IMG/VR virus record: IMGVR_UViG_3300032240_001124
Location: 1 to 33,332 of that record
Source of the DNA: a virus
Direction: 5' to 3' (one strand)
DNA: 33,332 nucleotides
The notes beneath the pieces are model-generated. The model made no database searches and was not told the origin of the DNA. It saw nothing but the letters and a program-made list of their open reading frames with translations. The position numbers and the translations under genes are program-made. Each line of letters opens with the position of its first letter. The stretch's first letter is position 1. Below, in pieces: positions 15,501 through 24,575 of the stretch.

Positions 15501-18500
15501 TTTAGTTCGATCTTACCAATAAATGTAAAGATGGCAAATGGATTAATGTTTTCAACACGAGAACCTAAAGATTGTTTGATAAATTCAATCTTTGAATATG
15601 GTAATGTAATAATATCACCAGTTAATTGATAGTTTGAAGAAATTCTTTGATTGTCTGCAGAATTTTTCTCAATCAAGTTGACATTGTCCATACGGAAGAA
15701 TGGTCTTAACTCATTTCTTTCCATATCGATAGAGCAATTATAGTCTGGGTTGTAAGGATCGCCAACTCCATGACCAGAGAAACCATCAACAATAAATCCA
15801 TTTTTGTAACGATCTAAACCTTGTTCATCAGGGATCGATAAACTAACAGTTTCTTGTTCTAGTAAAGATAGTGAAGTATAGTATTCTAAGTTATCAAGAC
15901 GCTTTTCAATCGCACCGATATCACGCATTGTGTAACGACGATTATCAATTGATTGGATAACTACGCTTGGCGCAGAAGTAGCAAAAGTGTATGGCTCTAA
16001 AGTTACCTTGTAAAGAACCATTGCATTTTTTGGATCTTCTGGTTCTGCTGGGTTTAAAGATGGAACACCTTTAACTTGGAAAAACTTACCATTAAAGTCA
16101 ATAGCAATTTTATCTTTGCGAGCAAGATAGTATGATAAGTCTGCTTCGACATTGAACCCACGCTTTGGAAGTTGAGTAGTAGAAGAACCAGCAGATGCAA
16201 AGTCTGTACCAGTATCATCAATGCGTGGACGGAAATCTAACACATCTCTTAACTGAACACCAGCAAAAGATGGAATTTCTTCGTAACGAATACCAGAGTC
16301 ACTGTATGAGTCTACAGAGAAGTAATCACCAGAACCATGATCAAAATATTGAAAACTAATTCTGATAGGTGCAACTGGTGCAGGATAACCTTGTTTTAAT
16401 GTTAGCGTGCCAACATCATAGAATTCATCTCTTTGACCATCATCAAGATAAAAGTAATCGCTAATATCATGAGTATATGTTCCAGCACCAGATGTCCAGT
16501 CTCCAGTGACTGTTAAAGTATCCATCTTAATGCTATCAATTTTCCAGATGTCAGCTTTGTTTAATTTAATTACTGGGTTTGTTACAGTAGTCTTAGTTGA
16601 AATAGTCTGTGTAGTGCTTGTTAGAGTTTTTGTTTTCTCTTTAGCATCAATAGAAGATTTCTTAACAGCTGCAAAAATGATAAACTGGCGAGAAGCCAAA
16701 GAACTATCAAGAGTGAAAATAACTTGACGGAGTGCTGGAGAAACAACTTCAATATTATTAGGAATCACAATAGTACCAGTAGTATTATCCACTAGTAAGA
16801 AGTTTGAAGCAATAGCAGCAGATCCAAATGTATCAGCAGATCCAACATTATTAATAGTTAAAGTACAAGTACCGCCAGTTGCAGTACCAGAAGACTGTAC
16901 AAATCTTTGTGTAACAGTATAAGATGTACCAATTGTGCTATCATCAATGCTACGAATTTTACGATTAGCAAAGAATGGTAGGCTGAATAATAGAGCAGAA
17001 TTATCTGGTTCTAGTACGATAGTTGATAGACGAGTGATTGCAACACCAGTAACAGTAGTTGCTGCACTAACAGTCATCGAAGTATCAGAATTTAACGCTT
17101 CACCAATAGCACCAGTAGCAGATGGTCCAGTAATACGACGAATAGTTCCACCAAGTGAAATATAATCACCAACTATAAAATCAGTTTTGAAAGTAGTTGC
17201 ATTACCAGTGATTGTTGTAGATGAAGATGCTGTGCCAGAACCAACTACTTTAGTTGATACTGGAGCGATATCAGCAGTAAAATTAGTAACAGTTGCACCA
17301 CTATTATAGTATAACTGTTTAACTCTACGAGCAAAATTGACACCAGTATCTACTTTAACATTAGAAAGTAGAATTTTGTAAACATCAGTTGCACGAGATG
17401 CACCAAGTGTATCTAATTCTATGCCACGAATACGAGCAGTACCAATTTTATTACCTGCAGCAACACCAACAGATGCAGTAAACTGGTCGTATAAATCAAC
17501 AGTTTGGTAAATGTCGATTCTAGGAAGGCTATGCAGATTAGTAACTTTAATATAATTACCAATAGTTGCTTGGATTTGGGTATCAGCAACACGAGCAAAG
17601 TCACGAGACTTTTCAATGTCTACATACTCAGTACCAATTTTCTCAATTTCATAACCTTGTACATATGCCTTTCCAGGTTCCATACCGAAAGCAAGTTTTG
17701 CTTCATCACCACCATCGATGATTGGATCGTAAATACCACGATTATAATTTAAGAAATTAGAATCAGTTTGTCTCCAAGTGATACCGCCAACACCATCAGT
17801 TGCAGTACCAGTTGAGTGAATAGGAGGTTGAGAACCAGAAATACCGCTAGTAGTTGCAGTGTAATATCTTACAGTTCCAAGATATGTGTATGCTGCTATA
17901 TCACCAACTTTATAAGCTGTGTTTTCTGTCCAAGTTCCACGATTATTATTACGATGTTCACGAACATCGATAGGGAAATTACGAATAGTATAGTTACCTG
18001 ACTCATCGTAAGTACGACGAGCAAGAGTTGCTTCTAAAACTGAGTATTCAGTTGTACGAACTTTATACTGGATTTGACCAGTTTTAACTCGTAGCAGTTC
18101 AATAAAGTCTTTGTCTTCAGTAGTCTCAATTGTTCTCTTTTCAAGAGTTAATTGTGCTTGATAACGATGAGCACCTGGAGCTGCAAAGTTAGAAGAACCC
18201 TGAGCATTATCTTGTAATGTTGGTTCTTCTTCTGGAGTAATAATAGATTCGGTTAGTTTTAAACCAACACGATATGATGGAGTATTTGAGTACTTGTCAA
18301 GCAATAGAGTCTGTTCTTCAACCAGCATGAAGAAACCATTAACATAGTAAACACCACGCTGGATTTGTGCTGCAGAACCAACACCAGTTGATTCACTTAA
18401 TGCTGTAGTAAACGCACGAGGAAGTGCTTTGTCTTCTGTAGTTAAGATTTCATTATCTTGGAAAACTTTAGTTACAGTGTCATCACCAGACTGAATGTAC

Positions 18501-18877
18501 TTAACATAAAGAGTAGATGCATCAGTAGTAGTTGATGCTGCAATTGCAACAACTTTTGCTCTAACACCAGTAGTATTACCTACGATTGTATAACCAACTA
18601 ATTCATCAATGTAAGCATCAACGGAAATACCATTATAAGTGTTTTGAACTTTAATGTAATTGAATCCATCATCATACGAGATCTGCCCTGGAAGAACCAT
18701 TGCACCTTGTTTGAAAATATGGTCGCCATGGCGAGCAATCTGATTCTGAATGAGAGTTTGAAGCTGTGTTAATTCTCTAGCCTGTACAGGATATCCTGGA
18801 CGGAAGAGAATACGAAGGTATTTTTTATTCTCATCATAATCGTCATGATATGGCGATACATTAAAATTAATAGTCAT
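12563..18877 (-). CDS. Giant DUF4815-type baseplate/tail structural protein (2104 aa)
   Basis: Large virion protein that I identify by its N-terminus, typical of the DUF4815 family of T4-like marine phages (SPYHDDYDENKKYLRILFRP, GYPVQARELTQLQTLIQNQI, HIFKQGAMVLPG). A second conserved block lies at about residues 1500-1660: GWWDPLAQTFLV, FLTDIDIYFATKDDTIPVSL, VNGYPGKRVLPFS and LFKSQNASTWTADQNQDLMF. About 1372-1390 holds a SGTFQLNEVIVG module seen in other structural proteins here. The rest is beta-rich with fibre-like Ser/Thr content. It occupies the T4 gp9-gp12 position after gp8 and is more than three times T4 gp10 (602 aa). It may replace the peripheral baseplate and short-fibre functions, which is inference. 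The start has a GGAAA stretch and a late-promoter-like motif upstream. Confidence 0.9.
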   Translation of the reverse strand: MTINFNVSPYHDDYDENKKYLRILFRPGYPVQARELTQLQTLIQNQIARHGDHIFKQGAMVLPGQISYDDGFNYIKVQNTYNGISVDAYIDELVGYTIVGNTTGVRAKVVAIAASTTTDASTLYVKYIQSGDDTVTKVFQDNEILTTEDKALPRAFTTALSESTGVGSAAQIQRGVYYVNGFFMLVEEQTLLLDKYSNTPSYRVGLKLTESIITPEEEPTLQDNAQGSSNFAAPGAHRYQAQLTLEKRTIETTEDKDFIELLRVKTGQIQYKVRTTEYSVLEATLARRTYDESGNYTIRNFPIDVREHRNNNRGTWTENTAYKVGDIAAYTYLGTVRYYTATTSGISGSQPPIHSTGTATDGVGGITWRQTDSNFLNYNRGIYDPIIDGGDEAKLAFGMEPGKAYVQGYEIEKIGTEYVDIEKSRDFARVADTQIQATIGNYIKVTNLHSLPRIDIYQTVDLYDQFTASVGVAAGNKIGTARIRGIELDTLGASRATDVYKILLSNVKVDTGVNFARRVKQLYYNSGATVTNFTADIAPVSTKVVGSGTASSSTTITGNATTFKTDFIVGDYISLGGTIRRITGPSATGAIGEALNSDTSMTVSAATTVTGVAITRLSTIVLEPDNSALLFSLPFFANRKIRSIDDSTIGTSYTVTQRFVQSSGTATGGTCTLTINNVGSADTFGSAAIASNFLLVDNTTGTIVIPNNIEVVSPALRQVIFTLDSSLASRQFIIFAAVKKSSIDAKEKTKTLTSTTQTISTKTTVTNPVIKLNKADIWKIDSIKMDTLTVTGDWTSGAGTYTHDISDYFYLDDGQRDEFYDVGTLTLKQGYPAPVAPIRISFQYFDHGSGDYFSVDSYSDSGIRYEEIPSFAGVQLRDVLDFRPRIDDTGTDFASAGSSTTQLPKRGFNVEADLSYYLARKDKIAIDFNGKFFQVKGVPSLNPAEPEDPKNAMVLYKVTLEPYTFATSAPSVVIQSIDNRRYTMRDIGAIEKRLDNLEYYTSLSLLEQETVSLSIPDEQGLDRYKNGFIVDGFSGHGVGDPYNPDYNCSIDMERNELRPFFRMDNVNLIEKNSADNQRISSNYQLTGDIITLPYSKIEFIKQSLGSRVENINPFAIFTFIGKIELNPSSDEWFEVDRRPDIVNNVEGNFNAIQTALEKSGALGTVWNSWQTQWTGATQSSTVKYTTGGNWASRQGDVYLSQAELTAKFGNIGWGNARQITVQSTARDVGQARTGVKTVVVPKVDREIVEDKVLSTAVIPYMRSRPVLIQALGFKPNSRLYTFFDSINVDAQITPATKISFTAVSGFKSTFDSKSNAGSNSTETARRVGSAPAGDTNPALNRGDVITGLTSGATAVCVGYEITVDGNEAIHVLNISGTFQLNEVIVGSISSARGRINTAVTVKSKGDPFISTFNGSLFGLFNIPNTDALRFRCGVKELRITDSSNNGGDFTSRGMVSFRAQGILETKQATFNAVRNATIASEVVNETQTITETSERVIGDTGWWDPLAQTFLVQQKGGAFLTDIDIYFATKDDTIPVSLEIREVVNGYPGKRVLPFSKTTITPDKVNISSKTVSVDGVNWNAPDTPTKFTFSSPVFVDDATEYALILSSDSNNYRCWISQMGDKVAGTDRFISEQPYQGVLFKSQNASTWTADQNQDLMFTIYRAKFATNVQGKAEFVNDVLPNTQLQPDPLKTTSGSNKVRVEHPNHDMFPGSKVRIQGLPTGTLNGIPSTELNTLLTISDVDLDCYTVTTTTNATATGYVGGLSAYATDNVQFDTLQPIVQTQNFSETNTEFVIKSTSGRSVDGSEVPYIKQTDGDYVLANQSNDYTSPRVIASEVNESSFLSGDKSIGLTAIMTTTNDSVSPVIDTHRTSLICIHNKINNATQSTVNVSPVDNRTVSSGSTYVAFTSTGLSTSNTNTKFEFLTLSVGRYVVISGATTSTNNGTYLVKDVALDGSSVTLDGVFTPASAGTAITLTSLDKFYDEIAPFSGSNYSKYLTRRINLANSSTFFKVRMAVNVPTNANIDVYYKLNKVGTNIDFATVPYTLVKPNSVIPNTSSVTTFTDIDYSVSNLAPFDAITIKIVFRSTNSAGVPRVRDFRVIACP

Positions 18878-18908
18878 TTGGAGTTTCCGTTGTTAACTTG
18901 CGCACTAT

Positions 18909-18915
18909 TATTTAT
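18909..18915 (-). promoter_or_regulatory. Late-promoter-like motif ATAAATA before the giant protein gene
   Basis: The minus strand reads GTAAATAAATAATAG between gp8 and the giant gene. The core is about 32 bases before the ATG at 18877, and a GGAAA ribosome-site candidate lies in the leader. This is one of the better placed late-promoter candidates in the window. Confidence 0.5.
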
Positions 18916-20307
18916 TTACATCTCTACGATGATTTTGATATCTTCAATCTGGTCATCAGCACGATTAATTGGGCGACGATTTTCAACATAAATCACATCA
19001 CCGCTACTTAATTGAACTTCTGGGTTAGTCTTAGTTGCAACTGTTGCAGTTGCGCTAGATGTTCCACCAGTAATAGTTTCAGTAGTATTAAATGATGCAC
19101 CAGTAGTATTATCAGTGCGAATTTGGATGTAACGAATAGTAGTTCCATTAATAGTAGTAATTCTACCTTTAGCACCAGATGTTGTACCAGTGATAACTTC
19201 ATCTTGAACAAATGAACCACTAACACCAGATACAGTCAACTCACGAGTTGATTTAAGAGTAGTTGATGTAGCTACCACAGTTGTGCCATAGTTGTATGGA
19301 TCACGGATAATCATAATACGACGATAGTCGTTATCAACTGGGAAGTCACCTGAGCCATCACCGTATTCTAAACGGACATTCATCATTACATAGAAGCCAC
19401 CTAGTTCTTCAACTGGATCTGCACCATGACCACCTTTTGGAGTGATCATAGCAGTTGCAACAGCAGAAGCACCACCGCCACCAGAAATACCGATGTTAGC
19501 AAAAGTATAACCAGTACCAGCATTAGTGATAGTGATTGCAGTTACTTGACCAGAGCCCACATCAACAGTAGCTGTTGCAGTAGCACCAGTACCATTACCA
19601 GTGATAGTAACAGTTGGAGCAGAAGTATAACCAGTACCACCAGAAGTAACTAGAACACTATTAATCGATCCATCAACAGCTGCAGCTTGAACTAACCATT
19701 GACCATAGTAAGCATCAGTAGATCCAGGGTTACTTGCCAAAGTCTTAACTGGGATAAAGTCTGTAGAAACAAACTTGATAACATCAGCTGGAGAAATAGT
19801 GTATAGATATTTCCAAACATAACCATCAGCAGTTGTAATTGCAGAAGTTGAATTTCCTGTTGGTTTAACAGTAGATGCAGTTACTTGATTTGCAGCATTA
19901 CGATTATCTAAACACTTATAAACATTATACTCATCAGTAATAACAAAGAAGTTAGCATCAAATAATGTAGCTGGAGTAGTACCGCTACCAGAGTTAATAT
20001 TAACACCAGCAGTAGTACCATTGTAGTCGTGACGATAGATGTCGTAATATTGACCAGAAGTCCAGTTACGACGAGGAACAGCGTGAGCAACATCTGAAGA
20101 TTGAATACGCTTTAATGCAAGCATATCATCCCAGTAGTAGTATTCTTCTGCCACTGTGTCTTTTGGGGTATCTGGGGAGTTGTCGTTAGTCCATCCTTGT
20201 GGGCGACCAATTCCAAGATACATATTAGTCGCAGCAGCTTCGGAGAAACCTTCTTTGAAAGATTGCGCATTGTGAATGCGGAACTTTGAAGTAATAATAG
20301 CAGCCAT
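18916..20307 (-). CDS. 8: Baseplate wedge subunit gp8 (463 aa)
   Basis: Homologue of T4 gp8, a wedge protein of the baseplate. Conserved points match T4 gp8 in order: IITSKFR (residues 4-10), VPRRNW (77-82; T4 has VIPRRDW), DGYVWKYLY (161-169) and VIYVENRRPI...DDQIEDI (438-456; T4 has YMENRPPI...DQTEEI). It is about 130 residues longer than T4 gp8 (334). The extra length comes mainly from a Gly-rich beta insert at 211-290 (SGGTGYTSAPTVTITG and TNAGTGYTFA) and two SFxxxExITGxTSxA modules at 363-425, which also occur in neighbouring proteins. An AAAGGAAAA ribosome site precedes the ATG. Confidence 0.93.
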   Translation of the reverse strand: MAAIITSKFRIHNAQSFKEGFSEAAATNMYLGIGRPQGWTNDNSPDTPKDTVAEEYYYWDDMLALKRIQSSDVAHAVPRRNWTSGQYYDIYRHDYNGTTAGVNINSGSGTTPATLFDANFFVITDEYNVYKCLDNRNAANQVTASTVKPTGNSTSAITTADGYVWKYLYTISPADVIKFVSTDFIPVKTLASNPGSTDAYYGQWLVQAAAVDGSINSVLVTSGGTGYTSAPTVTITGNGTGATATATVDVGSGQVTAITITNAGTGYTFANIGISGGGGASAVATAMITPKGGHGADPVEELGGFYVMMNVRLEYGDGSGDFPVDNDYRRIMIIRDPYNYGTTVVATSTTLKSTRELTVSGVSGSFVQDEVITGTTSGAKGRITTINGTTIRYIQIRTDNTTGASFNTTETITGGTSSATATVATKTNPEVQLSSGDVIYVENRRPINRADDQIEDIKIIVEM

Positions 20308-20346
20308 TTAATTTTCCTTTTGTTTAAGCACTGAAATCCCTAACTT

Positions 20347-22752
20347 TTAGGGAGTTTTAATAATCTCTACATACGCTTCATTAGCGTAGTTTGTTCTTCT
20401 ATTAGGATTATTTATAACATCACCGATAATAACATCGGCAAAATCCTTAATTTGGGTACTGGCATATTCATCCCAATACCCTTGGTTGTTTGTATCTGTG
20501 TATGGTTGATTCCAAGAATCTGTATACGCATTTACACTATATTTTGTTCCAGCTGCATATGGTGGAACTGTAAATTTCCACTTTTCTAGCCATCCATAAT
20601 TTGGACCAAAAACTCGAGTACCAGCAGATGGCGCAGAACGCATTTCTATTCTGGCGACTGCTTCTGCAAATGTAGTTGGATCTTGGGATAATGTTTCCCA
20701 TATAATCGTTTTGTATGTTTCTCCAACTTCTGCTCTTAGATCCAATAAGTGAACTTCTGCTGGAGTCAAATCTGGTAAGTGCAGAACAGGTAAAAATTCT
20801 GAAGGTACACTAAGCACAGATAAGTGTGATGTTAAGAAGTCAGTAATAATTAGAGTTACTTGTTCTTTGTCTAAATCTGAGTTGGATTCATACAGAGTTC
20901 TATAATTACCAATAGCACGCATCTTCATGTTAATAAATTTGCGTAGAACCTTCTGCATTTCAACAACAGATAGAGGCAATAAAGTTGGAGTTTTTGCAAA
21001 CGATTGAACACGAACTTCACCGAATAGCGCAAGACCAACTGGGTGTAAAAGTTTCTTAACTGCCTCACGATATTTATCGATCGATTGGCCAACTTTAACA
21101 ACATATGAATATTCTTGATAATATAAACTATCCTGAATCTTTTTAGAAGACTCAGAAACTTTACCATCAGCGTTAATAAACTTACCTAAAGTTTTACTCA
21201 ATGCACCAATAACTCCTCCAGCTTCTGCATGGGTAGTTGAAGCATCGGAAATTATTTTAGCTGTTGCGCCAGCTGAATTTGTAATAGTTTGATTTTTTTG
21301 GAATTCACCAGATATTTCGTTAACGAAATATTTATCTTGCTCATCCAACAAACCATCACCATTTTCTTGTACTAATACTATTCTATCAGAAGATGGTGAT
21401 ATTGTTATTAGATTTTTAGTAGTATCAATAAAAGAAATCACTCCAGTTGGAACTTGTTGATTTTCTAAAACAATTTTATCTCCATTTTCCAAAACTAATC
21501 CAAAATTTGAATCTGATTCAAGCGCAAGAGTTTGTGTTAATACTGTGATCGAGTCACCAATATTAAAGTTTCCAACTATATTTTTAACTATAATATTATT
21601 TGGGAATGTTGGGATTGGAGCAGTTTCATATCCAGTTCCTGGATTTGTAATACCAATTTTGGTAATGCGCCCAATGTCATGACCCAGTGCCAATAACTTA
21701 GCACCAGTGCCACCCAAGGCATTAACAGTTGGAAGTTTTCTGTAGTATGCACCGCCAGTAAGTAATTCTACTTTTCTGATACCACCTGTGACGGCAGTTT
21801 CAATATCAAGTTGTGAATTATCTTCTTGTAAAAGATATGATCCATTTTCAAGTAATAGTGAATCTAAATCAGTATCAGTAATAACAGCTCTGGCTGAAAC
21901 TAAAGAGTCACCAATATCGCCAGCATCTGCATTATCAAATGATACTTCTGATCCTACTCTGTACCCAGAACCTGGAGTATCAACAATAATCTCACTGATT
22001 GAACCATAACCAATATTCTGTACTTCTGCTAATGCACCAGTGCCTGTACCAGAAATAAGGTTTATTGGTGCTCCAGGAGTATAGTATGCACCGCCATGAA
22101 TAACATTAAAATTAGTTGTGACAGGAATAACATCTAATATGACAGCTGAATTATCAGTATTGTCATAACCAGTAACAGAATCAGTAAAATTAAATGTACC
22201 TACGATGCTGGCTTCATTTAAAGTTAATTGAACAACTGTATTTGTTCCAACCTGAAATTTAATAACAGATTCAACAGATGCTCGTGTAGAACCTTGTGTG
22301 ATTGTTTGACCAACTAGATTGAATGACTCACCAGAAATTTCTGATGCACGGATAACATTGCTTTGATCCCATTTACCATCTGATAGTCGAAGCATATCGA
22401 CTTTAGGGAAATATAGTTCTGGTGTTTCATTAAATAATAATCTGAATAAAAACTCGTAAGACTTAATCGTACCTTTTGAACGATATACTTCTTTAATTTG
22501 TTTTGCAAGATAACGCTTGTCTGACAATACAGATTGTGGCAACTGTGCCATTAATTCATCTTTAAAATACTGGATGAATGAGTCAACTGTGTCGTCAATA
22601 TCTCTTAACGATTCTAGATTTCTTTTGTTTGTTTGTTCTAAAAATTCATAGTATGCTTCTAAAAAAGCAACAAACTGAGCATTGTCCTCACGAACAAACT
22701 CAGGAAGTTGTTTAGATACAACTGTAGAAACTTTTGTTTTTACGAGTGCCAT
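20347..22752 (-). CDS. Baseplate wedge-type protein in the gp7 position (801 aa)
   Basis: Large structural protein between gp6 and gp8, where T4 has gp7 (about 1030 aa). Assignment as gp7 equivalent rests on position, not on motifs I can align to T4. Residues 1-130 are helical and conserved-looking (LPEFVREDNAQFVAFLEAYY, SKGTIKSYEFLFRLLFNETP). Residues 185-500 are beta-rich with two GGAYY...PGxGY units (219-266, 332-377), three ENG...L repeats (299-315, 418-431, 458-475) and GxFxxxxxIT modules. Residues 540-620 and 660-801 are again mixed or helical (HLLDLRAEVGETYKTIIWET) with a Trp/Tyr-rich end. The ATG overlaps the gp6 stop by one base. CCCTAA/TTAGGG can pair around the stop codon. Confidence 0.82.
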   Translation of the reverse strand: MALVKTKVSTVVSKQLPEFVREDNAQFVAFLEAYYEFLEQTNKRNLESLRDIDDTVDSFIQYFKDELMAQLPQSVLSDKRYLAKQIKEVYRSKGTIKSYEFLFRLLFNETPELYFPKVDMLRLSDGKWDQSNVIRASEISGESFNLVGQTITQGSTRASVESVIKFQVGTNTVVQLTLNEASIVGTFNFTDSVTGYDNTDNSAVILDVIPVTTNFNVIHGGAYYTPGAPINLISGTGTGALAEVQNIGYGSISEIIVDTPGSGYRVGSEVSFDNADAGDIGDSLVSARAVITDTDLDSLLLENGSYLLQEDNSQLDIETAVTGGIRKVELLTGGAYYRKLPTVNALGGTGAKLLALGHDIGRITKIGITNPGTGYETAPIPTFPNNIIVKNIVGNFNIGDSITVLTQTLALESDSNFGLVLENGDKIVLENQQVPTGVISFIDTTKNLITISPSSDRIVLVQENGDGLLDEQDKYFVNEISGEFQKNQTITNSAGATAKIISDASTTHAEAGGVIGALSKTLGKFINADGKVSESSKKIQDSLYYQEYSYVVKVGQSIDKYREAVKKLLHPVGLALFGEVRVQSFAKTPTLLPLSVVEMQKVLRKFINMKMRAIGNYRTLYESNSDLDKEQVTLIITDFLTSHLSVLSVPSEFLPVLHLPDLTPAEVHLLDLRAEVGETYKTIIWETLSQDPTTFAEAVARIEMRSAPSAGTRVFGPNYGWLEKWKFTVPPYAAGTKYSVNAYTDSWNQPYTDTNNQGYWDEYASTQIKDFADVIIGDVINNPNRRTNYANEAYVEIIKTP

Positions 22753-24575
22753 TAGTTACGACTTGAAGTGAAGATGTAATTGGTACCACCAGAAGAAGAA
22801 CCAGTAGCAACGCTATCAGCAATTGCATTAATGGACATTTGGTTTTCAGCTATCATGACCAACTGACTTCTAACTGATACAATATCGTTAGATTGTGGTT
22901 TTATAGTAAATGTTAGTTTATTATTGTTAGCGTAAGTGATGTTAATATCATTAACATTAATAATCCCGTTAGTATAATCTACTGTTCCTTGATTCGTGTT
23001 CACATACTTTTTAGTATTTGCACTTGCATAGTAGAATAAACGAAGATTACCCACACCATCGTCTTCTAAGTATACTGTTTCTGCAGTTCCATCAACAATA
23101 AATCCATCAGAAAGAACAGCATCTTCAGGAACACCTGCGCTGTAGATTGGATTTTCAATACGGATAACATAAGATGTATTACTACCGAGTGACGGAGTAA
23201 TAGAACGAACTAATGATAGTGTTGAGATGTTACTTAAGATAGAATCTTCTGCATTATCAATCAAACGAGATAATTTTGAGAAACGGAACATACCATCAAA
23301 TCTCTTTAAATCTGAAGTATTGTAATCTGAAATTACCTGACGAACTAGCGTTTTAATAGTTTCATTAGTGTTGTTTGTTGATAGTGGATTGTAGTAAACA
23401 GTTGTGTCGAGTTTAATGTAAAGGTATTGCGGATCAACGACCTCAGGAATAATCGACACAACATTTTTACCTTTAAGAATTGTATTCTTAATGGAATCTT
23501 TAGTAGCATTAGTTAGTGTCTCACCAGATTTTGGCTTGATACAAATAAAGACTTTACCATAGATTGGTGGATTGTTGTCTTCACCACCCCACACATTAAC
23601 TGATTCCACATTGGCAAAAACTTGTGGAAGAATAACTTTGTAATCATCTGCAGTAACGGCACGATTCTGTGCTGAATAATTTTTAGGTGCATTGAATTTA
23701 ATGGAATCAATAGATTCTGATGCAGCACCACCATCTGCCACAGAAACAGTATTAATCGAAACAGTACCATTTAAAGAAGAACCATTGTAAGTAAATGTTC
23801 TTGCACCATTTGCAGCTGTTTTATTTGTAGTAAAATAGTTTAAAGAAACAATATTACCGTTTGCTGGTTTATATCCAACAATACCATCACCAAAGTAAAC
23901 TTGGAATAGAGCATCGTCAATTTCTTTTAAGAAATAAGCACGAGTATTTGGTCCAACTTCGGCAATATTATCGGCAAAAGTGTAACTTGTATATGCAGCG
24001 GATCCAGGGTTTTCCTGAACACGAACTGTTAATGTATCAGTGTCAACATCAATATTTGGTATTTTATATTGAACACCCTCAGCAGCAGTATATGTAAAAT
24101 TTAATGGTTTACCTTCAGTAAGAATAACATCATTAAAAGTATATACTCCAGAAACTGGAACGACTGTTATGGCATCTCTAGAATAGAAATTATACTGAAT
24201 ATTATCAACTCTGGTAGTAAATGGGGAGTATGCAGGCAAGGTTAAAGAAGTTGGATTACCAGAAACACCACTGACTGAGATATCAACAGTAGCAGTAGGT
24301 GCAGTAACCGACTGAGGTAAGTAACCAAGCATTTTAGATAGTGAAACAACACTATTACGCTTACGAGCAGAGTCAAGGAACATCTCGTTCACAGCCAAGT
24401 TGGTGTAAACAGCGTTGTAGTGAGTATTATAGGCTAAGAGATCTAGAAGGACTGATAGCGCAGAACCTTCAAAGTCATAGTCTGAAAACTCAGACTGTCC
24501 TTGTAAAAATGTTTTAAGGTTGGCTTTGATTCGGTCAAAGTCTAACTCAGAAACTACGATTTTTTTGTTATCCAT
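22752..24575 (-). CDS. 6: Baseplate wedge subunit gp6 (607 aa)
   Basis: Homologue of T4 gp6 (660 aa), the inner-ring wedge protein related to the baseplate J family. The N-terminal helical region is characteristic: LDFDRIKANLKTFLQGQSEF, DYDFEGSALSVLLDLLAYNT and NAVYTNLAVNEMFLDSARKR. It is followed by beta-rich middle domains (SLTLPAYSPFTTRVDN, AYFLKEIDDALFQVYFGDG) and a J-like part containing RAVTADDYKVILPQVFANVE and FICIKPKSGETL. The gene abuts gp25 (stop of gp25 directly followed by the ATG, TAAATG) and overlaps the next gene by one base. gp25-gp6 adjacency is expected because the two proteins form the wedge core. Confidence 0.93.
   Translation of the reverse strand: MDNKKIVVSELDFDRIKANLKTFLQGQSEFSDYDFEGSALSVLLDLLAYNTHYNAVYTNLAVNEMFLDSARKRNSVVSLSKMLGYLPQSVTAPTATVDISVSGVSGNPTSLTLPAYSPFTTRVDNIQYNFYSRDAITVVPVSGVYTFNDVILTEGKPLNFTYTAAEGVQYKIPNIDVDTDTLTVRVQENPGSAAYTSYTFADNIAEVGPNTRAYFLKEIDDALFQVYFGDGIVGYKPANGNIVSLNYFTTNKTAANGARTFTYNGSSLNGTVSINTVSVADGGAASESIDSIKFNAPKNYSAQNRAVTADDYKVILPQVFANVESVNVWGGEDNNPPIYGKVFICIKPKSGETLTNATKDSIKNTILKGKNVVSIIPEVVDPQYLYIKLDTTVYYNPLSTNNTNETIKTLVRQVISDYNTSDLKRFDGMFRFSKLSRLIDNAEDSILSNISTLSLVRSITPSLGSNTSYVIRIENPIYSAGVPEDAVLSDGFIVDGTAETVYLEDDGVGNLRLFYYASANTKKYVNTNQGTVDYTNGIINVNDINITYANNNKLTFTIKPQSNDIVSVRSQLVMIAENQMSINAIADSVATGSSSGGTNYIFTSSRN

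Noticed and set aside
20338-20352. CCCTAA-CTT-TTAGGG hairpin at the end of the gp7-position gene as a terminator.
   Set aside because: The stem is only 6 bp with a 3-base loop, and no T-run follows on the minus strand. It may shape the stop-codon region, but it is not a convincing terminator.
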